A stretch of 29,738 bases of DNA from a virus. Position numbers and translations under genes: made by a program. The notes beneath the pieces are model-generated. The model worked only from the letters and a program-made list of their open reading frames with translations. It made no database searches and had not been told where the DNA came from. Below, in pieces: positions 4,024 through 12,177 of the stretch (positions are counted from its first letter, which is position 1; every line of letters begins with the position of its first letter). The stretch is taken from IMG/VR virus record IMGVR_UViG_3300045135_001303, positions 1 through 29,738 of that record. One strand, written 5' to 3'.

Positions 4024-4434
4024 AATATTTTTTCCTCTATAAGTTTCAGTTTGTGCATGGCAATTCGGACAAAGTATTTTTAGATTTTCTAATCGATGAT
4101 CATTACTTATCCCATTTACATGATCAACTTCTAAACTTATAGGATTGTTTAACCATTCTTTATTTCCACAACATTCACATTTATGTTCCTTCACGCCTTC
4201 TTCAATCAAACGAATACGCAATTTATTTGATTGATATTGTGGATGTAAACCTTCCAGAATTTCTGTTAATGGTATTTTAGAATTATTCGGTTTTAATGTA
4301 CCCTTGCCACCTTGATTTGGTACATATAATCCTAATTTAATCGCTTTTCTTTTAAACGTTGAAAAAGGCATGTTAAGTAATTCTGCTGCCTTATTCATTG
4401 TATCTGTAGATTGTATGGCTTCTTCTATATTCAT
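4006..4434 (-). CDS. HNH homing-type endonuclease
   Basis: 142 aa. The N-terminal 1-45 looks like a helix-turn-helix (AAELLNMPFSTFKRKAIKLG). The HNH domain spans about 84-130: zinc pairs C86/C89 and C122/C125, catalytic D104-H105, N107, N117 and H126. It would cut or nick DNA and promote its own spread. The C-terminus GRVTE and stop lie inside the 5' end of tRNA-Leu, so the insertion joint is at the tRNA. The start region carries a 9-bp inverted repeat (4435-4471) that would place the AAAGAG ribosome site in a hairpin loop. Free-standing homing endonucleases next to tRNA genes are well known in T4-like phages. Confidence 0.88.
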   Translation of the reverse strand: MNIEEAIQSTDTMNKAAELLNMPFSTFKRKAIKLGLYVPNQGGKGTLKPNNSKIPLTEILEGLHPQYQSNKLRIRLIEEGVKEHKCECCGNKEWLNNPISLEVDHVNGISNDHRLENLKILCPNCHAQTETYRGKNIGRVTE

Positions 4435-4471
4435 GGTAAACGCTCTTTTTTATTTTATTTATGCGTTTACC
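4435..4471. repeat. Inverted repeat before the HNH start codon
   Basis: Perfect 9-bp arms GGTAAACGC and GCGTTTACC separated by 19 AT-rich bases. In the mRNA the 3' arm ends directly at the ATG and the ribosome site sits in the loop. It may hold down translation early in infection, as shown for some T4 homing endonucleases. Confidence 0.6.
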
Positions 4472-4504
4472 ATTTTCTACCGTTCCACCATGGGAGCAAA
4501 ACTT

Positions 4505-4723
4505 TTATTCAGAAAGAACTTTCCTTACAAGGTCATCGATCTGATCTTGTTGAGATTCGTGATTACTTTTATCTCGGGCGGAAACCGCTGCGTGAGATCC
4601 TGCAAGTGTCAAAAAGTCAGCTTGAATCTGGCTAATTTCAGAATTCAGATTAACGATTTCTTTTTTATTTTCTGCGTTTTCATTTAACAATGCAATGCCA
4701 AAAATAAGTGCTACAAGTTCCAT
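4505..4723 (-). CDS. Hypothetical protein, short hydrophobic N-terminus and coiled coil, 72 aa
   Basis: Residues 1-13 (MELVALIFGIALL) are hydrophobic; the rest is polar, Glu/Gln/Asn-rich and helical, probably a coiled coil. GGAG lies 6 nt before the ATG. It sits between tRNA-Arg and the HNH gene. Function unknown; perhaps a small membrane-associated protein. The hydrophobic stretch is too short to assert a full transmembrane helix. Confidence 0.65.
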   Translation of the reverse strand: MELVALIFGIALLNENAENKKEIVNLNSEISQIQADFLTLAGSHAAVSARDKSNHESQQDQIDDLVRKVLSE

Positions 4724-4739
4724 TTCATTCTCCAGTATA

Positions 4740-4816
4740 TGGCACTCCCGGCAGGACTCGAACCTGCAACCCCCGGTTTAGAAGACCGGTGCTCTATCCA
4801 GTTGAGCTACGGAAGC
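4740..4816 (-). tRNA. tRNA-Arg (anticodon TCT), second copy
   Basis: Acceptor GCTTCCG/CGGGAGT, anticodon stem CCGGT/ACCGG with loop CTTCTAA, T arm GCAGG/CCTGC, encoded CCA. It has the same anticodon as 100-175 but a different anticodon stem, so it is a diverged second gene rather than a recent duplicate. Confidence 0.95.
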
Positions 4817-4824
4817 ATTAACCT

Positions 4825-5301
4825 TTATTTATTAAAATCTATTCTATATCTTTTTCCGTTCAATGTAAACACTAAAGTTGAAAAATCATAAACTTTTTTT
4901 GGCTTATTGACATATGTTACTACGTCTGTGCAAGATTGTTCACGACGGTATCCTTTTACATATTGTTCAGTCTTAGGCTTGCTGCCTTTATCTGCACCAA
5001 TTACTCCACCCATAATAGCACCAGCAGCAGCGCCTTTATCGTCACCGGTAATACCTTTACCGATAGCGCCACCAAGGATCATACCAAGTAGTGCATTACC
5101 ACCTGCCCCACCGTTACGATCTACCTGACGTGTACCATACACAGGAACATCTACCATTTCACATTGTCTGTCAACAACCTCTACGGTATCATAGATTGTT
5201 CTGTAATGGTGCCGTACCTCGCCACTGACTTGTTCACCAGCCGTAGCGACAGTTACACTTGTCAGTGTTAGAATAGTGGAAATCAATAAAGGAGTTTTCA
5301 T
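4825..5301 (-). CDS. Glycine-zipper periplasmic or outer-membrane protein
   Basis: 158 aa. N-terminal Sec signal MKTPLLISTILTLTSVTVATA, likely cleaved before GEQ. A glycine-zipper 2TM-type segment (about 70-105; GGNALLGMILGGAIGKGITG then AAAGAIMGGVIGADKG) resembles the 17-kDa surface antigen/SlyB family. Several Cys flank it. It would be exported to the host envelope; superinfection exclusion or envelope modification is possible but unproven. The start chosen (5301) makes an ATGA overlap with the upstream gene, implying translational coupling. A promoter-like sequence lies inside its last codons (4841-4869). Confidence 0.8.
   Translation of the reverse strand: MKTPLLISTILTLTSVTVATAGEQVSGEVRHHYRTIYDTVEVVDRQCEMVDVPVYGTRQVDRNGGAGGNALLGMILGGAIGKGITGDDKGAAAGAIMGGVIGADKGSKPKTEQYVKGYRREQSCTDVVTYVNKPKKVYDFSTLVFTLNGKRYRIDFNK
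4841..4869 (-). promoter_or_regulatory. Possible internal promoter for tRNA-Arg and the genes below
   Basis: TTTACA (4864-4869), 17-bp spacer, TAGAAT (4841-4846), inside the final codons of the glycine-zipper gene and about 25 nt before tRNA-Arg. It matches the spacing used at every other promoter here but lacks the AGGGG extension. Confidence 0.45.
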
Positions 5302-5504
5302 GTTAATTTCCATTCAACCATTTCAGAGATTGCATATTCTACCCCCTGGAGATAGTCACGATCTTCTTCACTTAAAACTGACCAAAACTTACGTACAGAA
5401 TGATATAGATCCATAACATATAAGGTCTCGTATAGATGTGCGTTATGTTCCATACATCGCTGAAGTTCATCCATACGCTTCTGGATCTTATCTTCGATTT
5501 TCAT
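5298..5504 (-). CDS. Hypothetical phage protein, 68 aa
   Basis: MKIEDKIQKRMDELQRCMEH..., an all-helical, charged small protein with no recognised motif. AAGGAG lies 8 nt before the ATG, and the promoter at 5528-5556 is immediately upstream. It is translationally coupled (ATGA) to the exported glycine-zipper protein, suggesting the two are made together. Confidence 0.75.
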   Translation of the reverse strand: MKIEDKIQKRMDELQRCMEHNAHLYETLYVMDLYHSVRKFWSVLSEEDRDYLQGVEYAISEMVEWKLT

Positions 5505-5527
5505 GATTATCTCCTTTTGATAAGAGC

Positions 5528-5556
5528 AGTATAAACTATATATGGTAGGTTGTAAA
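5528..5556 (-). promoter_or_regulatory. Promoter for 5504-4825
   Basis: TTTACA (5551-5556), 17-bp spacer, TATACT (5528-5533). The -35 lies inside the small palindrome AGGTT-GTA-AACCT (5547-5559), a possible but unproven operator. Confidence 0.75.
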
Positions 5557-5559
5557 CCT

Positions 5560-6717
5560 TTATATCAGAATATTTTCAATCTTTTCTTCCAGAGCGGCAT
5601 GATAGCTATCATCTGCAATTAGCGGTGACGTGAGCTTCAGAACATAAGGTCGGTATTTTGTGCTTAGTCCGCCAGACATATATTTTTCGTGAGGTATATC
5701 TTCATGGAAATCGATTGCTAAGAAACAGCCAACAGACCTGTATCCAGCAATGCGATCGCCTAATCTTTGGCACATTTCTATGTTTTTTCTCTCTACGGTA
5801 TTACTGTGTTCTAGTAAGTTATCCCGCTTAATAATATCCGTGGTTTTATTCATAGCAGCAACAGCACCCATTGAAGGGTTCCAAGCATGGCCGTACATAA
5901 ACATTGGAACCCGACTAAAAACTTTTTCGTTCCAGACAGTAAGTCCAAACGGAGCATGACCAGCTGCGATAGATTTACCAAGAGCACTGATATCAGGCTT
6001 TACGCCGTCGCCAATCCCGGTAAAACTCTGCCATGTACCAACCTTACCCCAACAAGCAGTAATGTCGTCCAGAATCATAAGAACGTCATACTTGTCGCAA
6101 AGTTCTCTCAATCTATGCCACCAATTTTTACTGAAAGGCATAACTCCATTAAACCAAGCAACGGGGTTAAATATCACCCCGCCAACATCACCTTGTTTAA
6201 AATACTCTTCGGTGTCTGCTAATGCGCGTTCTTCTTCTAGATCGCGATCCTCGTACTTAAGCCAATTTGGCGTATCTACGTTTAAGATCCTAGATGAATT
6301 CAGAACATTTTGTTTTAAATTATTTAATCCACGAGTAATATAAGTGGTACCATGCCAAACTGGAGTATAAGAAAGAATCTTGGTCTTTCGCGGATCTTCC
6401 TTGGCCCAATACTCATCATGAGCAGCAATAGCCGCTTCGACCGCGCTTGTTCCTGAAGTCATAAACTTCATAGCTCGCCAGTTATCGTTGCCTGATCCGT
6501 AGACAGATTGTCTTAACTTTTCAATCTCAGGATGGCTTTCATCCCAGTATGGAATAACACGAGACACCGATTTAAGTTGCTCCGCCATAGCATCAATAAT
6601 TTCATGATTAGAGAACCCCAGAGTATATGCGCTCTGGGAACACTCTACATCTAGAGCCTTCGATCCATCGCTGTAATGGATCCACCATTTTTCCGTTTTT
6701 ACAATTTCTCTTGACAT
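5560..6717 (-). CDS. Class III PLP-dependent aminotransferase
   Basis: 385 aa, slightly short for the family (about 420-450). Visible class III landmarks: TSGTSAVEAA (87-96, phosphate binding), WHGTTY (121-126, the YHG-type stacking segment), ILDDITACWGKVG (215-227, pyridine-N aspartate), and LGKSIAAGHAPFG (246-258) with the Schiff-base Lys at 248. It would move an amino group onto a keto or aldehyde substrate, perhaps a glycan building block. It is the last gene of the glycan operon; its ATG overlaps the TAA of the gene before it. Enzymes of this class are unusual in phages. Substrate cannot be deduced; glutamate-1-semialdehyde aminomutase-like enzymes are the nearest style by motif. Confidence 0.85.
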   Translation of the reverse strand: MSREIVKTEKWWIHYSDGSKALDVECSQSAYTLGFSNHEIIDAMAEQLKSVSRVIPYWDESHPEIEKLRQSVYGSGNDNWRAMKFMTSGTSAVEAAIAAHDEYWAKEDPRKTKILSYTPVWHGTTYITRGLNNLKQNVLNSSRILNVDTPNWLKYEDRDLEEERALADTEEYFKQGDVGGVIFNPVAWFNGVMPFSKNWWHRLRELCDKYDVLMILDDITACWGKVGTWQSFTGIGDGVKPDISALGKSIAAGHAPFGLTVWNEKVFSRVPMFMYGHAWNPSMGAVAAMNKTTDIIKRDNLLEHSNTVERKNIEMCQRLGDRIAGYRSVGCFLAIDFHEDIPHEKYMSGGLSTKYRPYVLKLTSPLIADDSYHAALEEKIENILI

Positions 6718-7310
6718 TATTTATTCACAATCTCTACATTATCTGGTTTCGGAAATTTAAGATTACCATGCTTATGGTGAAGAATGAATTGGGTATCTGA
6801 AAACTCTTCAAAAAGATTTTTCCAAATTGGTCTCCAGTTATTCATAAGACGGTGATTGTTTGTATCACCGCGATCCGAATTAAGATAAAAATCAGTACAG
6901 CTACGCAAATTAGGGTCAAACATAGAATCGAATCCATAGAGGTGAATCTCAGATCCACCAATTTTATTTGCCGCATAATGGGTGCACATATGACCACAGT
7001 TAAAGTTAGTATATCCATTGGCATAAGCTGGAAGAGTTAAATAAAACTCTTTAATATTCTGAGCCCATTTTAATCTAAATTCAGGATATTTTTCTAAGAA
7101 TTTTTGTGGTCTAAATCCTAAGATCCATTGACCTGGCGGAAATACACTACCTTCACGCATAGCATGCATCATTTTAAAATCTACAATGCATGTTGCATAT
7201 GCACCTTCGACAGCAAACGGGGGAAGGTTACACGTTAACTTAACCCCCTTGCTTGGCTTGTACATACCAGCATTGTCGCCATTTCCAATTACATGAACTA
7301 CTCTACCCAT
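6717..7310 (-). CDS. DUF115/GT42-like protein of the glycan operon
   Basis: 197 aa. Starts with a Rossmann-type strand-loop VVHVIGNGDNAG (4-15), like the GNG-S motif of DUF115 and of GT42 sialyltransferases, and later has HLYGFDSMF (123-131), also typical of them. It may be a sugar-transfer or sugar-phosphate enzyme. It overlaps the upstream glycosyltransferase by 8 nt and the aminotransferase by 1 nt. The family assignment rests on two motifs only and could be wrong. Confidence 0.55.
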   Translation of the reverse strand: MGRVVHVIGNGDNAGMYKPSKGVKLTCNLPPFAVEGAYATCIVDFKMMHAMREGSVFPPGQWILGFRPQKFLEKYPEFRLKWAQNIKEFYLTLPAYANGYTNFNCGHMCTHYAANKIGGSEIHLYGFDSMFDPNLRSCTDFYLNSDRGDTNNHRLMNNWRPIWKNLFEEFSDTQFILHHKHGNLKFPKPDNVEIVNK

Positions 7311-7941
7311 TCATTAACTTCCTAATATGTTCCTTACCTACTCTGCCAGTCCAATGATACACCAATGGATCTTTTGGCAACGTTTTATCTATATGCTGTA
7401 AACGAAGCACATTATAGCGATTAGGAATATCCTCAATAAACTGCATACGCTTAAGTGGGGAATCATCCATCATTATATGTAAGACTTCTTGATCGCCTTG
7501 CATGGGAGCTGTTGTACAAGATGTTTCCCAATCCGTTAAGATTGATGGTGTACCTTTATAAGCCACTACGCCAGAATTATGCCACATTGTACCGCGGCGA
7601 GAAGTCCAAGGTTTATCTATGGCCATCGAAAGTTTTTGTTGATGGACATAGTCGAAAATACCACTTAGATCACCAAGAACCTCACAGTCGGTGTCTAACC
7701 AACACACCTGTTCTGCAAATGCTGATGCAATTCTCATGGCCTTAGGTTTTTTAAACCAACCTCGTTCACTCCCGCGCACGCTCTTGCGTATGTCCGCGTA
7801 CGCGCTCGTCTCCATACCAAAGTCCATAATCATAAGCGGGGTGTCATTGTGCTTACGATACGTCTCTACAAACCACGGCAGCATCCATTCTGTAGATGCA
7901 TCACAGCCTGTAATAAACAGTTTAGAGGATTTTATATTCAT
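7303..7941 (-). CDS. GT-A glycosyltransferase, GT8-like
   Basis: 212 aa. DxD motif D83-T-D85 in CWLDTDCEVLGDL, preceded by KPKAMRIASAF, the layout of metal-dependent GT-A enzymes; a later NSGVVAYKGTP matches the acceptor-side loop and H-W near 190 the C-terminal metal ligand region. It transfers a sugar from a nucleotide-sugar in the cytoplasm; donor and acceptor unknown. Its start overlaps the upstream gene by 20 nt. Confidence 0.8.
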   Translation of the reverse strand: MNIKSSKLFITGCDASTEWMLPWFVETYRKHNDTPLMIMDFGMETSAYADIRKSVRGSERGWFKKPKAMRIASAFAEQVCWLDTDCEVLGDLSGIFDYVHQQKLSMAIDKPWTSRRGTMWHNSGVVAYKGTPSILTDWETSCTTAPMQGDQEVLHIMMDDSPLKRMQFIEDIPNRYNVLRLQHIDKTLPKDPLVYHWTGRVGKEHIRKLMNG

Positions 7942-8566
7942 TATTAAATTTGTGCTTCGACCAGCACCCTTCTATTTTCTGGATTGTTGTAAACGTATCT
8001 CGTGCCTGTACTGGCCACGGATAATACTCCTCTAACCAGGGAAAGCGACCTTTGTGTAGAAATACATCTGTCGGTCCAGCATCTACGTGAGCCCGTTCAA
8101 TAAAAGCTCTAGCACCAGCAGGTTTAATCATATAAGCATGTGCACCGGGAAAGTATTGTTTGGACGTTAGTGGATTAACGCCAAGCTTCATAGGAGCCTG
8201 TGCTTTACCATAACTTGGCTGCCCGATATTAATGGCTTTGTCGTACTGCATAAACACATTGACTTGATCTACAAAATATGCGTCATGTTCTAGTATCATA
8301 TAAGACGTGTTATCTTTTACACACTTCTCCCACAAAGAGTAGTGGGAAAGGAATGCAGACACACAGTTTTCAAATCGGGAGTAGGTCTCTTCAAATCCCT
8401 TTACCGGTATATTCTTTTTTCGAGCATACCAAAGTGGATCTTTGTCGGGCGTAATAGCTGGGAACTTTTCTACCGTAATACCATATTTGGCCGCAGACTT
8501 AATACACCGTTCTGCAGCTTTTACGGACTCGGGATTTTCCATAATTGTGATTACAAATGATTTCAT
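7922..8566 (-). CDS. GT25-type glycosyltransferase
   Basis: 214 aa from the ATG at 8566, which overlaps the upstream TGA as ATGA; the frame is open further upstream but that would overlap the neighbour. Motifs: SAFLSHYSLWEKC (70-82) and ILEHDAYF (91-98), the SH..LW and EHDA signatures of LPS-type GT25 transferases, where the acidic pair stands in for DxD. GPTDVFLHK follows in the C-terminal third. Paralogue of the next gene upstream (8563-9261). Confidence 0.82.
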   Translation of the reverse strand: MKSFVITIMENPESVKAAERCIKSAAKYGITVEKFPAITPDKDPLWYARKKNIPVKGFEETYSRFENCVSAFLSHYSLWEKCVKDNTSYMILEHDAYFVDQVNVFMQYDKAINIGQPSYGKAQAPMKLGVNPLTSKQYFPGAHAYMIKPAGARAFIERAHVDAGPTDVFLHKGRFPWLEEYYPWPVQARDTFTTIQKIEGCWSKHKFNNEYKIL

Positions 8567-9261
8567 AGTGATGTTGTCGAGCCGAAGCCCAACACCTTTG
8601 TATAATATTCTTTTGTAATGCCAAGAGTCGGAACAAGCTGCCGACACATAAGAGCGTCATTTGGCCATAGACCATATTCATCAACCAAATCTAACATCTT
8701 CTTAGCACCGCTTGGTTTCATTATATATGCACTATTTCCAGCAATACCTTGTGGAATACTTAGATCATCAATTACCGGAGGTCTTTGAAGTACATCTTTG
8801 TTTTTTTCAACTGCAATAAAATAGTCACGTGCTTTTCTTGTCGCGTCTCTTGGATCATTAATACCAATTATATCATATTTTGATTCAAGAATATACTGGT
8901 AATTTAATGTCTTAGTAAAAACTGCGTCATGTTCAAGGACCAAAATAGGCTCATCTTCATAATAACATTTTTTCCAAAGAGCGTAATGACTAAGAGCGCA
9001 GGCAATTCTAGCTTTTGGATTTCGGGTTGGATACGGGCTTTTAAGTAATCCAGAAGCCCAGTCAAGCTCTGCTTTTTCCCACGGATAATTCCATTTGATC
9101 TTATATGAATCCATAATAGAGTCTAGATTGTCATCGTATGTAATAGCAGCAAATCGTTTTAGTGGAAACGATTGCATAGATGATTCCCAGCTCTGTTTTA
9201 GCTTATTAAAACCATTCTTAGAACCTTCATGGTCCCACATTGTAATTGCAAAAGCTCTCAT
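8563..9261 (-). CDS. GT25-type glycosyltransferase, paralogue
   Basis: 232 aa. ACALSHYALWKKC (87-99) and LVLEHDAVF (107-115) match the downstream paralogue and GT25 enzymes; GNSAYIMKPSGAKKML matches that gene's HAYMIKPAGARAF. ATGA overlaps at both ends show tight coupling. Two different GT25 enzymes in a row suggest two sequential linkages, or acceptors, in one glycan. Confidence 0.82.
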   Translation of the reverse strand: MRAFAITMWDHEGSKNGFNKLKQSWESSMQSFPLKRFAAITYDDNLDSIMDSYKIKWNYPWEKAELDWASGLLKSPYPTRNPKARIACALSHYALWKKCYYEDEPILVLEHDAVFTKTLNYQYILESKYDIIGINDPRDATRKARDYFIAVEKNKDVLQRPPVIDDLSIPQGIAGNSAYIMKPSGAKKMLDLVDEYGLWPNDALMCRQLVPTLGITKEYYTKVLGFGSTTSL

Positions 9262-9767
9262 TTCTTTAACTCATTCAAATGGGGAAATTCATTCATATCA
9301 GTTTTAACTCCTAAGAATTGTGCAAGCTTTTGCGGGGATTCGCCTGCAATAATATCTATAGTTAGCATACGATCACCAAACCAGGTACGTACATCTACAT
9401 CATGTCGATCCCACGCTTTACTTGCTTGATCACGGCTCGGAAAGGGATTCCCGTATAACATCCGGCGAACGTTCACTTGTCCCTGGGATTGTTGCCATTG
9501 TCTTTTACGTTCAAGATAAGGAACAATAGAATTTAACCATTGTCCCTTATCTCTTACTGTATACACAAACTTCGATCCGGGAAATCTTAAATCTAATTCC
9601 CGAAAGTTTAAAGCTGCGGGAATATCTGTAGCGCCATGACTTTTTGGATCCCAGAGTTGCTGCTCATTAGGGTAGTGAATGGTGTTCCACCCCCATTGGT
9701 TCAGGACATTATTTAAAGTAGTTGTTCCTGTTCGGGATAGTCCAATACCAAATACCTTAAATGTCAT
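9258..9767 (-). CDS. Sulfotransferase (P-loop, PAPS-binding)
   Basis: 169 aa. GIGLSRTGTTTLNNVL (7-22) is the 5'-phosphosulfate binding loop; FVYTVRDKGQW (67-77) has the Arg-Asp typical of the 3'-phosphate binding strand. It would transfer sulfate from PAPS, which the host must supply. A GTG start at 9782 is possible, but the ATG at 9767, with GAGG and GGGG just upstream, is preferred. Lies between a GT-A and a GT25 gene, so the acceptor is probably the glycan made by this operon. Some proteins of this fold are annotated only as sulfotransferase-like, so activity is inferred. Confidence 0.75.
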   Translation of the reverse strand: MTFKVFGIGLSRTGTTTLNNVLNQWGWNTIHYPNEQQLWDPKSHGATDIPAALNFRELDLRFPGSKFVYTVRDKGQWLNSIVPYLERKRQWQQSQGQVNVRRMLYGNPFPSRDQASKAWDRHDVDVRTWFGDRMLTIDIIAGESPQKLAQFLGVKTDMNEFPHLNELKK

Positions 9768-10575
9768 AACCCCAGTCCTCACGTGGTAGGTTTACTACTT
9801 TGAGTAGCTGTTCTTCACCCATATCATCTGCACCAGGGAACTGACAGTGCACCAACTTAGTGTTCTCATCACGCCAATCTACAATACGACGTACGGGATT
9901 AATCTTATCTTTTGTGCCATGGATATAGGTATTCCAACCAGCATCCATAATCTGTACATCGAATCCCTTAGCAAACATCATTGCATGCAAATAAGGCTGA
10001 TCACACGTATAGAAGCTATCTAATCCAGCTGCACGTATAAGCTTTACGTAACTGTCAAATTGAACAAAATCCTTTTGTGCTTTCTTGCGTCCAGCAGCAG
10101 AGTATAGTACCATCCCAGTATTATAGACCCGGACCAAACCATCCTCTGTACGTGGCATAGGCACACCGTAGGCGCGCTCAACGGTCTTTGCCCATAGGTT
10201 ATCTGCTTCTGATGTGATGCGTCCTAGCGTGATTGTACGTTGCTTAGGCTGGAATGGCTCTTCACAGATACCGATCTCTCCGTGGAAAGCATCAAAGATA
10301 TTTTCTTCTAGTCCATCAACTGCAAACACATCTGTGTCTGCAAATAGAATCTTGTCATACTGATCCCACGCCGGATCGTACAGTGGCTTAAACGCCCCGT
10401 AGTGTGGCGAGTATTTACCGAAGTCCATTTTCTTCGCAGTTCGTAACCAATTTGGATTATCTTCGAACAAATAGTCTGCACCGATACGATCAGCATAGGC
10501 TTTCATGTTGTTGACGCCGGCGTGCACGCTCGCGCGAACATTACCATCCCAATATTGATAGATTGCTGTCTTCAT
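9757..10575 (-). CDS. GT-A glycosyltransferase (paralogue group A, 1)
   Basis: 272 aa. DxD at D80-T-D82 in ILFADTDVF; YNTGMVLYS about 130-138 is the following acceptor loop, and a His near the C-terminus (LVHCQFPG) fits the third metal ligand. Its N-terminus, IYQYWDGN...NNMKAYADRIGADY, is shared with the genes at 12174 and 13515, so these three are paralogues. Donor sugar unknown. ATGA overlap with the FkbM gene. Confidence 0.82.
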   Translation of the reverse strand: MKTAIYQYWDGNVRASVHAGVNNMKAYADRIGADYLFEDNPNWLRTAKKMDFGKYSPHYGAFKPLYDPAWDQYDKILFADTDVFAVDGLEENIFDAFHGEIGICEEPFQPKQRTITLGRITSEADNLWAKTVERAYGVPMPRTEDGLVRVYNTGMVLYSAAGRKKAQKDFVQFDSYVKLIRAAGLDSFYTCDQPYLHAMMFAKGFDVQIMDAGWNTYIHGTKDKINPVRRIVDWRDENTKLVHCQFPGADDMGEEQLLKVVNLPREDWGYDI

Positions 10576-11249
10576 TCTTCTCTCACAAATATATCGTCAA
10601 CGACAATAGTCTTGACTAGTTTATAACCAAGATCCTCTAAGAATTTTTGAGGTTCTTCGCTATGCGGTACGCCTCTTTCTAACTGTATAACAGGAGAACA
10701 TCTTTTAAGGGTCTGCTGCATACCAAGCAGCGGTTCCATGTTATAACCTTCGGTATCTATCTTAATAAAATCAACTACTGGTAGCGAGAACTCGTCGATA
10801 GTAACACACTGAACCTCGATTGGTTCTTGTTCTACGAAATTAGTTCTCTTTTCATTGTTCCAGCGGGTGTCAATAATATGCTGGGTAGCCTCTGACTGAA
10901 CCACGTTTGCACCACTGTTTTGTGGATTAATGTAGATCGTAACTTTTTTATGTTCGTTACCAACGGCAAAGTTAAAGATCTCGATGTTGTCTATGTCTTT
11001 GGTGTTATATTCTAAACATTCGAATAGATCTGGAATCGGTTCAAATGATATGACATGCTCAAATAACTGTGAGAATCGAAGTGCAGTAGTACCAACGTGA
11101 CCGCCAAAGTCTAAGCAGACTCTCGTTTGTTTGAATAGATTTTTACAATATTCCCATTGTGTAATATCATGTTTGTCAGGCTGGAGAAACATCTTTCCAG
11201 CCTGATTCTGATAGTCAGGATACGCTATGCCATTCTTGTTAAATATCAT
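10572..11249 (-). CDS. FkbM-family methyltransferase
   Basis: 225 aa. SAM-binding motif I CLDFGGHVGTTAL (45-57), motif with ISFEPIP (67-73), and the FkbM signature VDFIKIDTEGYNMEPLLGM (158-176). FkbM enzymes O-methylate sugars or polyketides with S-adenosylmethionine. Here the likely acceptor is a sugar of the glycan. ATGA overlap downstream and an 11-nt overlap upstream place it firmly in the operon. Confidence 0.87.
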   Translation of the reverse strand: MIFNKNGIAYPDYQNQAGKMFLQPDKHDITQWEYCKNLFKQTRVCLDFGGHVGTTALRFSQLFEHVISFEPIPDLFECLEYNTKDIDNIEIFNFAVGNEHKKVTIYINPQNSGANVVQSEATQHIIDTRWNNEKRTNFVEQEPIEVQCVTIDEFSLPVVDFIKIDTEGYNMEPLLGMQQTLKRCSPVIQLERGVPHSEEPQKFLEDLGYKLVKTIVVDDIFVREE

Positions 11250-12177
11250 AGTACTCTTTATACCACTCTACAAAGTTACGTACACCATCAGAAACGTCGG
11301 TGGTGGATGCATAACCAAGTTTCTGGATCTTGGTAGTATCGCTCCAGGTTTCTTTTGCATCAGCTGGATGCGCCGGCTGGAAGTCGTAGGTAGCTTGACC
11401 ATTGCCCACGTTCTTTTCAATCTCGTGGATAAAGTCCATGAGATTTACTTGTTTACCGTTACCAATACAGTATGTGTCACGCGGGGTCATGTTCTGTGAC
11501 ACCAACCAAATGCCTTGAACAATATCATCTACGTAAGTAAAGTCCCGCTTCATATCACCGTTATTATAAACGATAATCGGCTTATCCTCAAGAATGTTTT
11601 TGGTGAACGTAAACAGTGCCATGTCTGGTCGACCGTATGGACCGTACACAGTAAAGAAACGGAGGCAAACCGCATTCTTAATCTTTGACACATGGAACTG
11701 ATGTTCGTTAGTCAGTTTGGTGTATCCATACGGACTTAGCTGTGCACCTACTTTATCAGACTCGTTCCAAGGTAAAGGATTGCCTTCCATGGTGCAAGAT
11801 GTGGATGCGTAGATTACATTGTCTACACCGGCTGTCTCGCACGAGTTAATTACACATTGTGTACCGTGAATATTGTTGTCGATATACTGTAATGGTTCTT
11901 CAAGTGATACACGCACACCCGCACTTGCTGCAAGATGAATAACTAGATCCGGTTGCACCTCTAGCATATAGGCAGTAAGATCCTTAGAGCGAATATCCAT
12001 GTTAATAACATTAATATCGTTTTTCCAAAGAATCTCTTTCCTAGACTCTTTTAGAGATGGGTCATAGTAGGAATTAAAATTATCAACCCCCTGTACTTCC
12101 CAGCCATTTTCTCTATACTTAAGTGCTGTATGGAATCCAATGAATCCTGCAATACCAGTAATGAATACCTTTTTCAT
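11239..12177 (-). CDS. NAD-dependent nucleotide-sugar epimerase, UDP-glucuronate 4-epimerase-like
   Basis: 312 aa, a full-length extended SDR. GIAGFIG (8-14) binds NAD; D32 after the second strand selects NAD; the catalytic triad is S125/T126, Y150 and K154 (YGYTK). FFTVYGPYGRPDMA (about 174-187) is diagnostic for the UDP-GlcA 4-epimerase/CapI group rather than GalE. It would make a C4-epimerised donor, such as UDP-galacturonate, for the neighbouring transferases. It is the only clear donor-sugar enzyme in the window. Confidence 0.88.
   Translation of the reverse strand: MKKVFITGIAGFIGFHTALKYRENGWEVQGVDNFNSYYDPSLKESRKEILWKNDINVINMDIRSKDLTAYMLEVQPDLVIHLAASAGVRVSLEEPLQYIDNNIHGTQCVINSCETAGVDNVIYASTSCTMEGNPLPWNESDKVGAQLSPYGYTKLTNEHQFHVSKIKNAVCLRFFTVYGPYGRPDMALFTFTKNILEDKPIIVYNNGDMKRDFTYVDDIVQGIWLVSQNMTPRDTYCIGNGKQVNLMDFIHEIEKNVGNGQATYDFQPAHPADAKETWSDTTKIQKLGYASTTDVSDGVRNFVEWYKEYYDI

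Noticed and set aside
5547-5559. AGGTT-GTA-AACCT palindrome at a -35 box as an operator
   Set aside because: Only 5-bp arms and not repeated at other promoters; kept as a remark, not a separate site.
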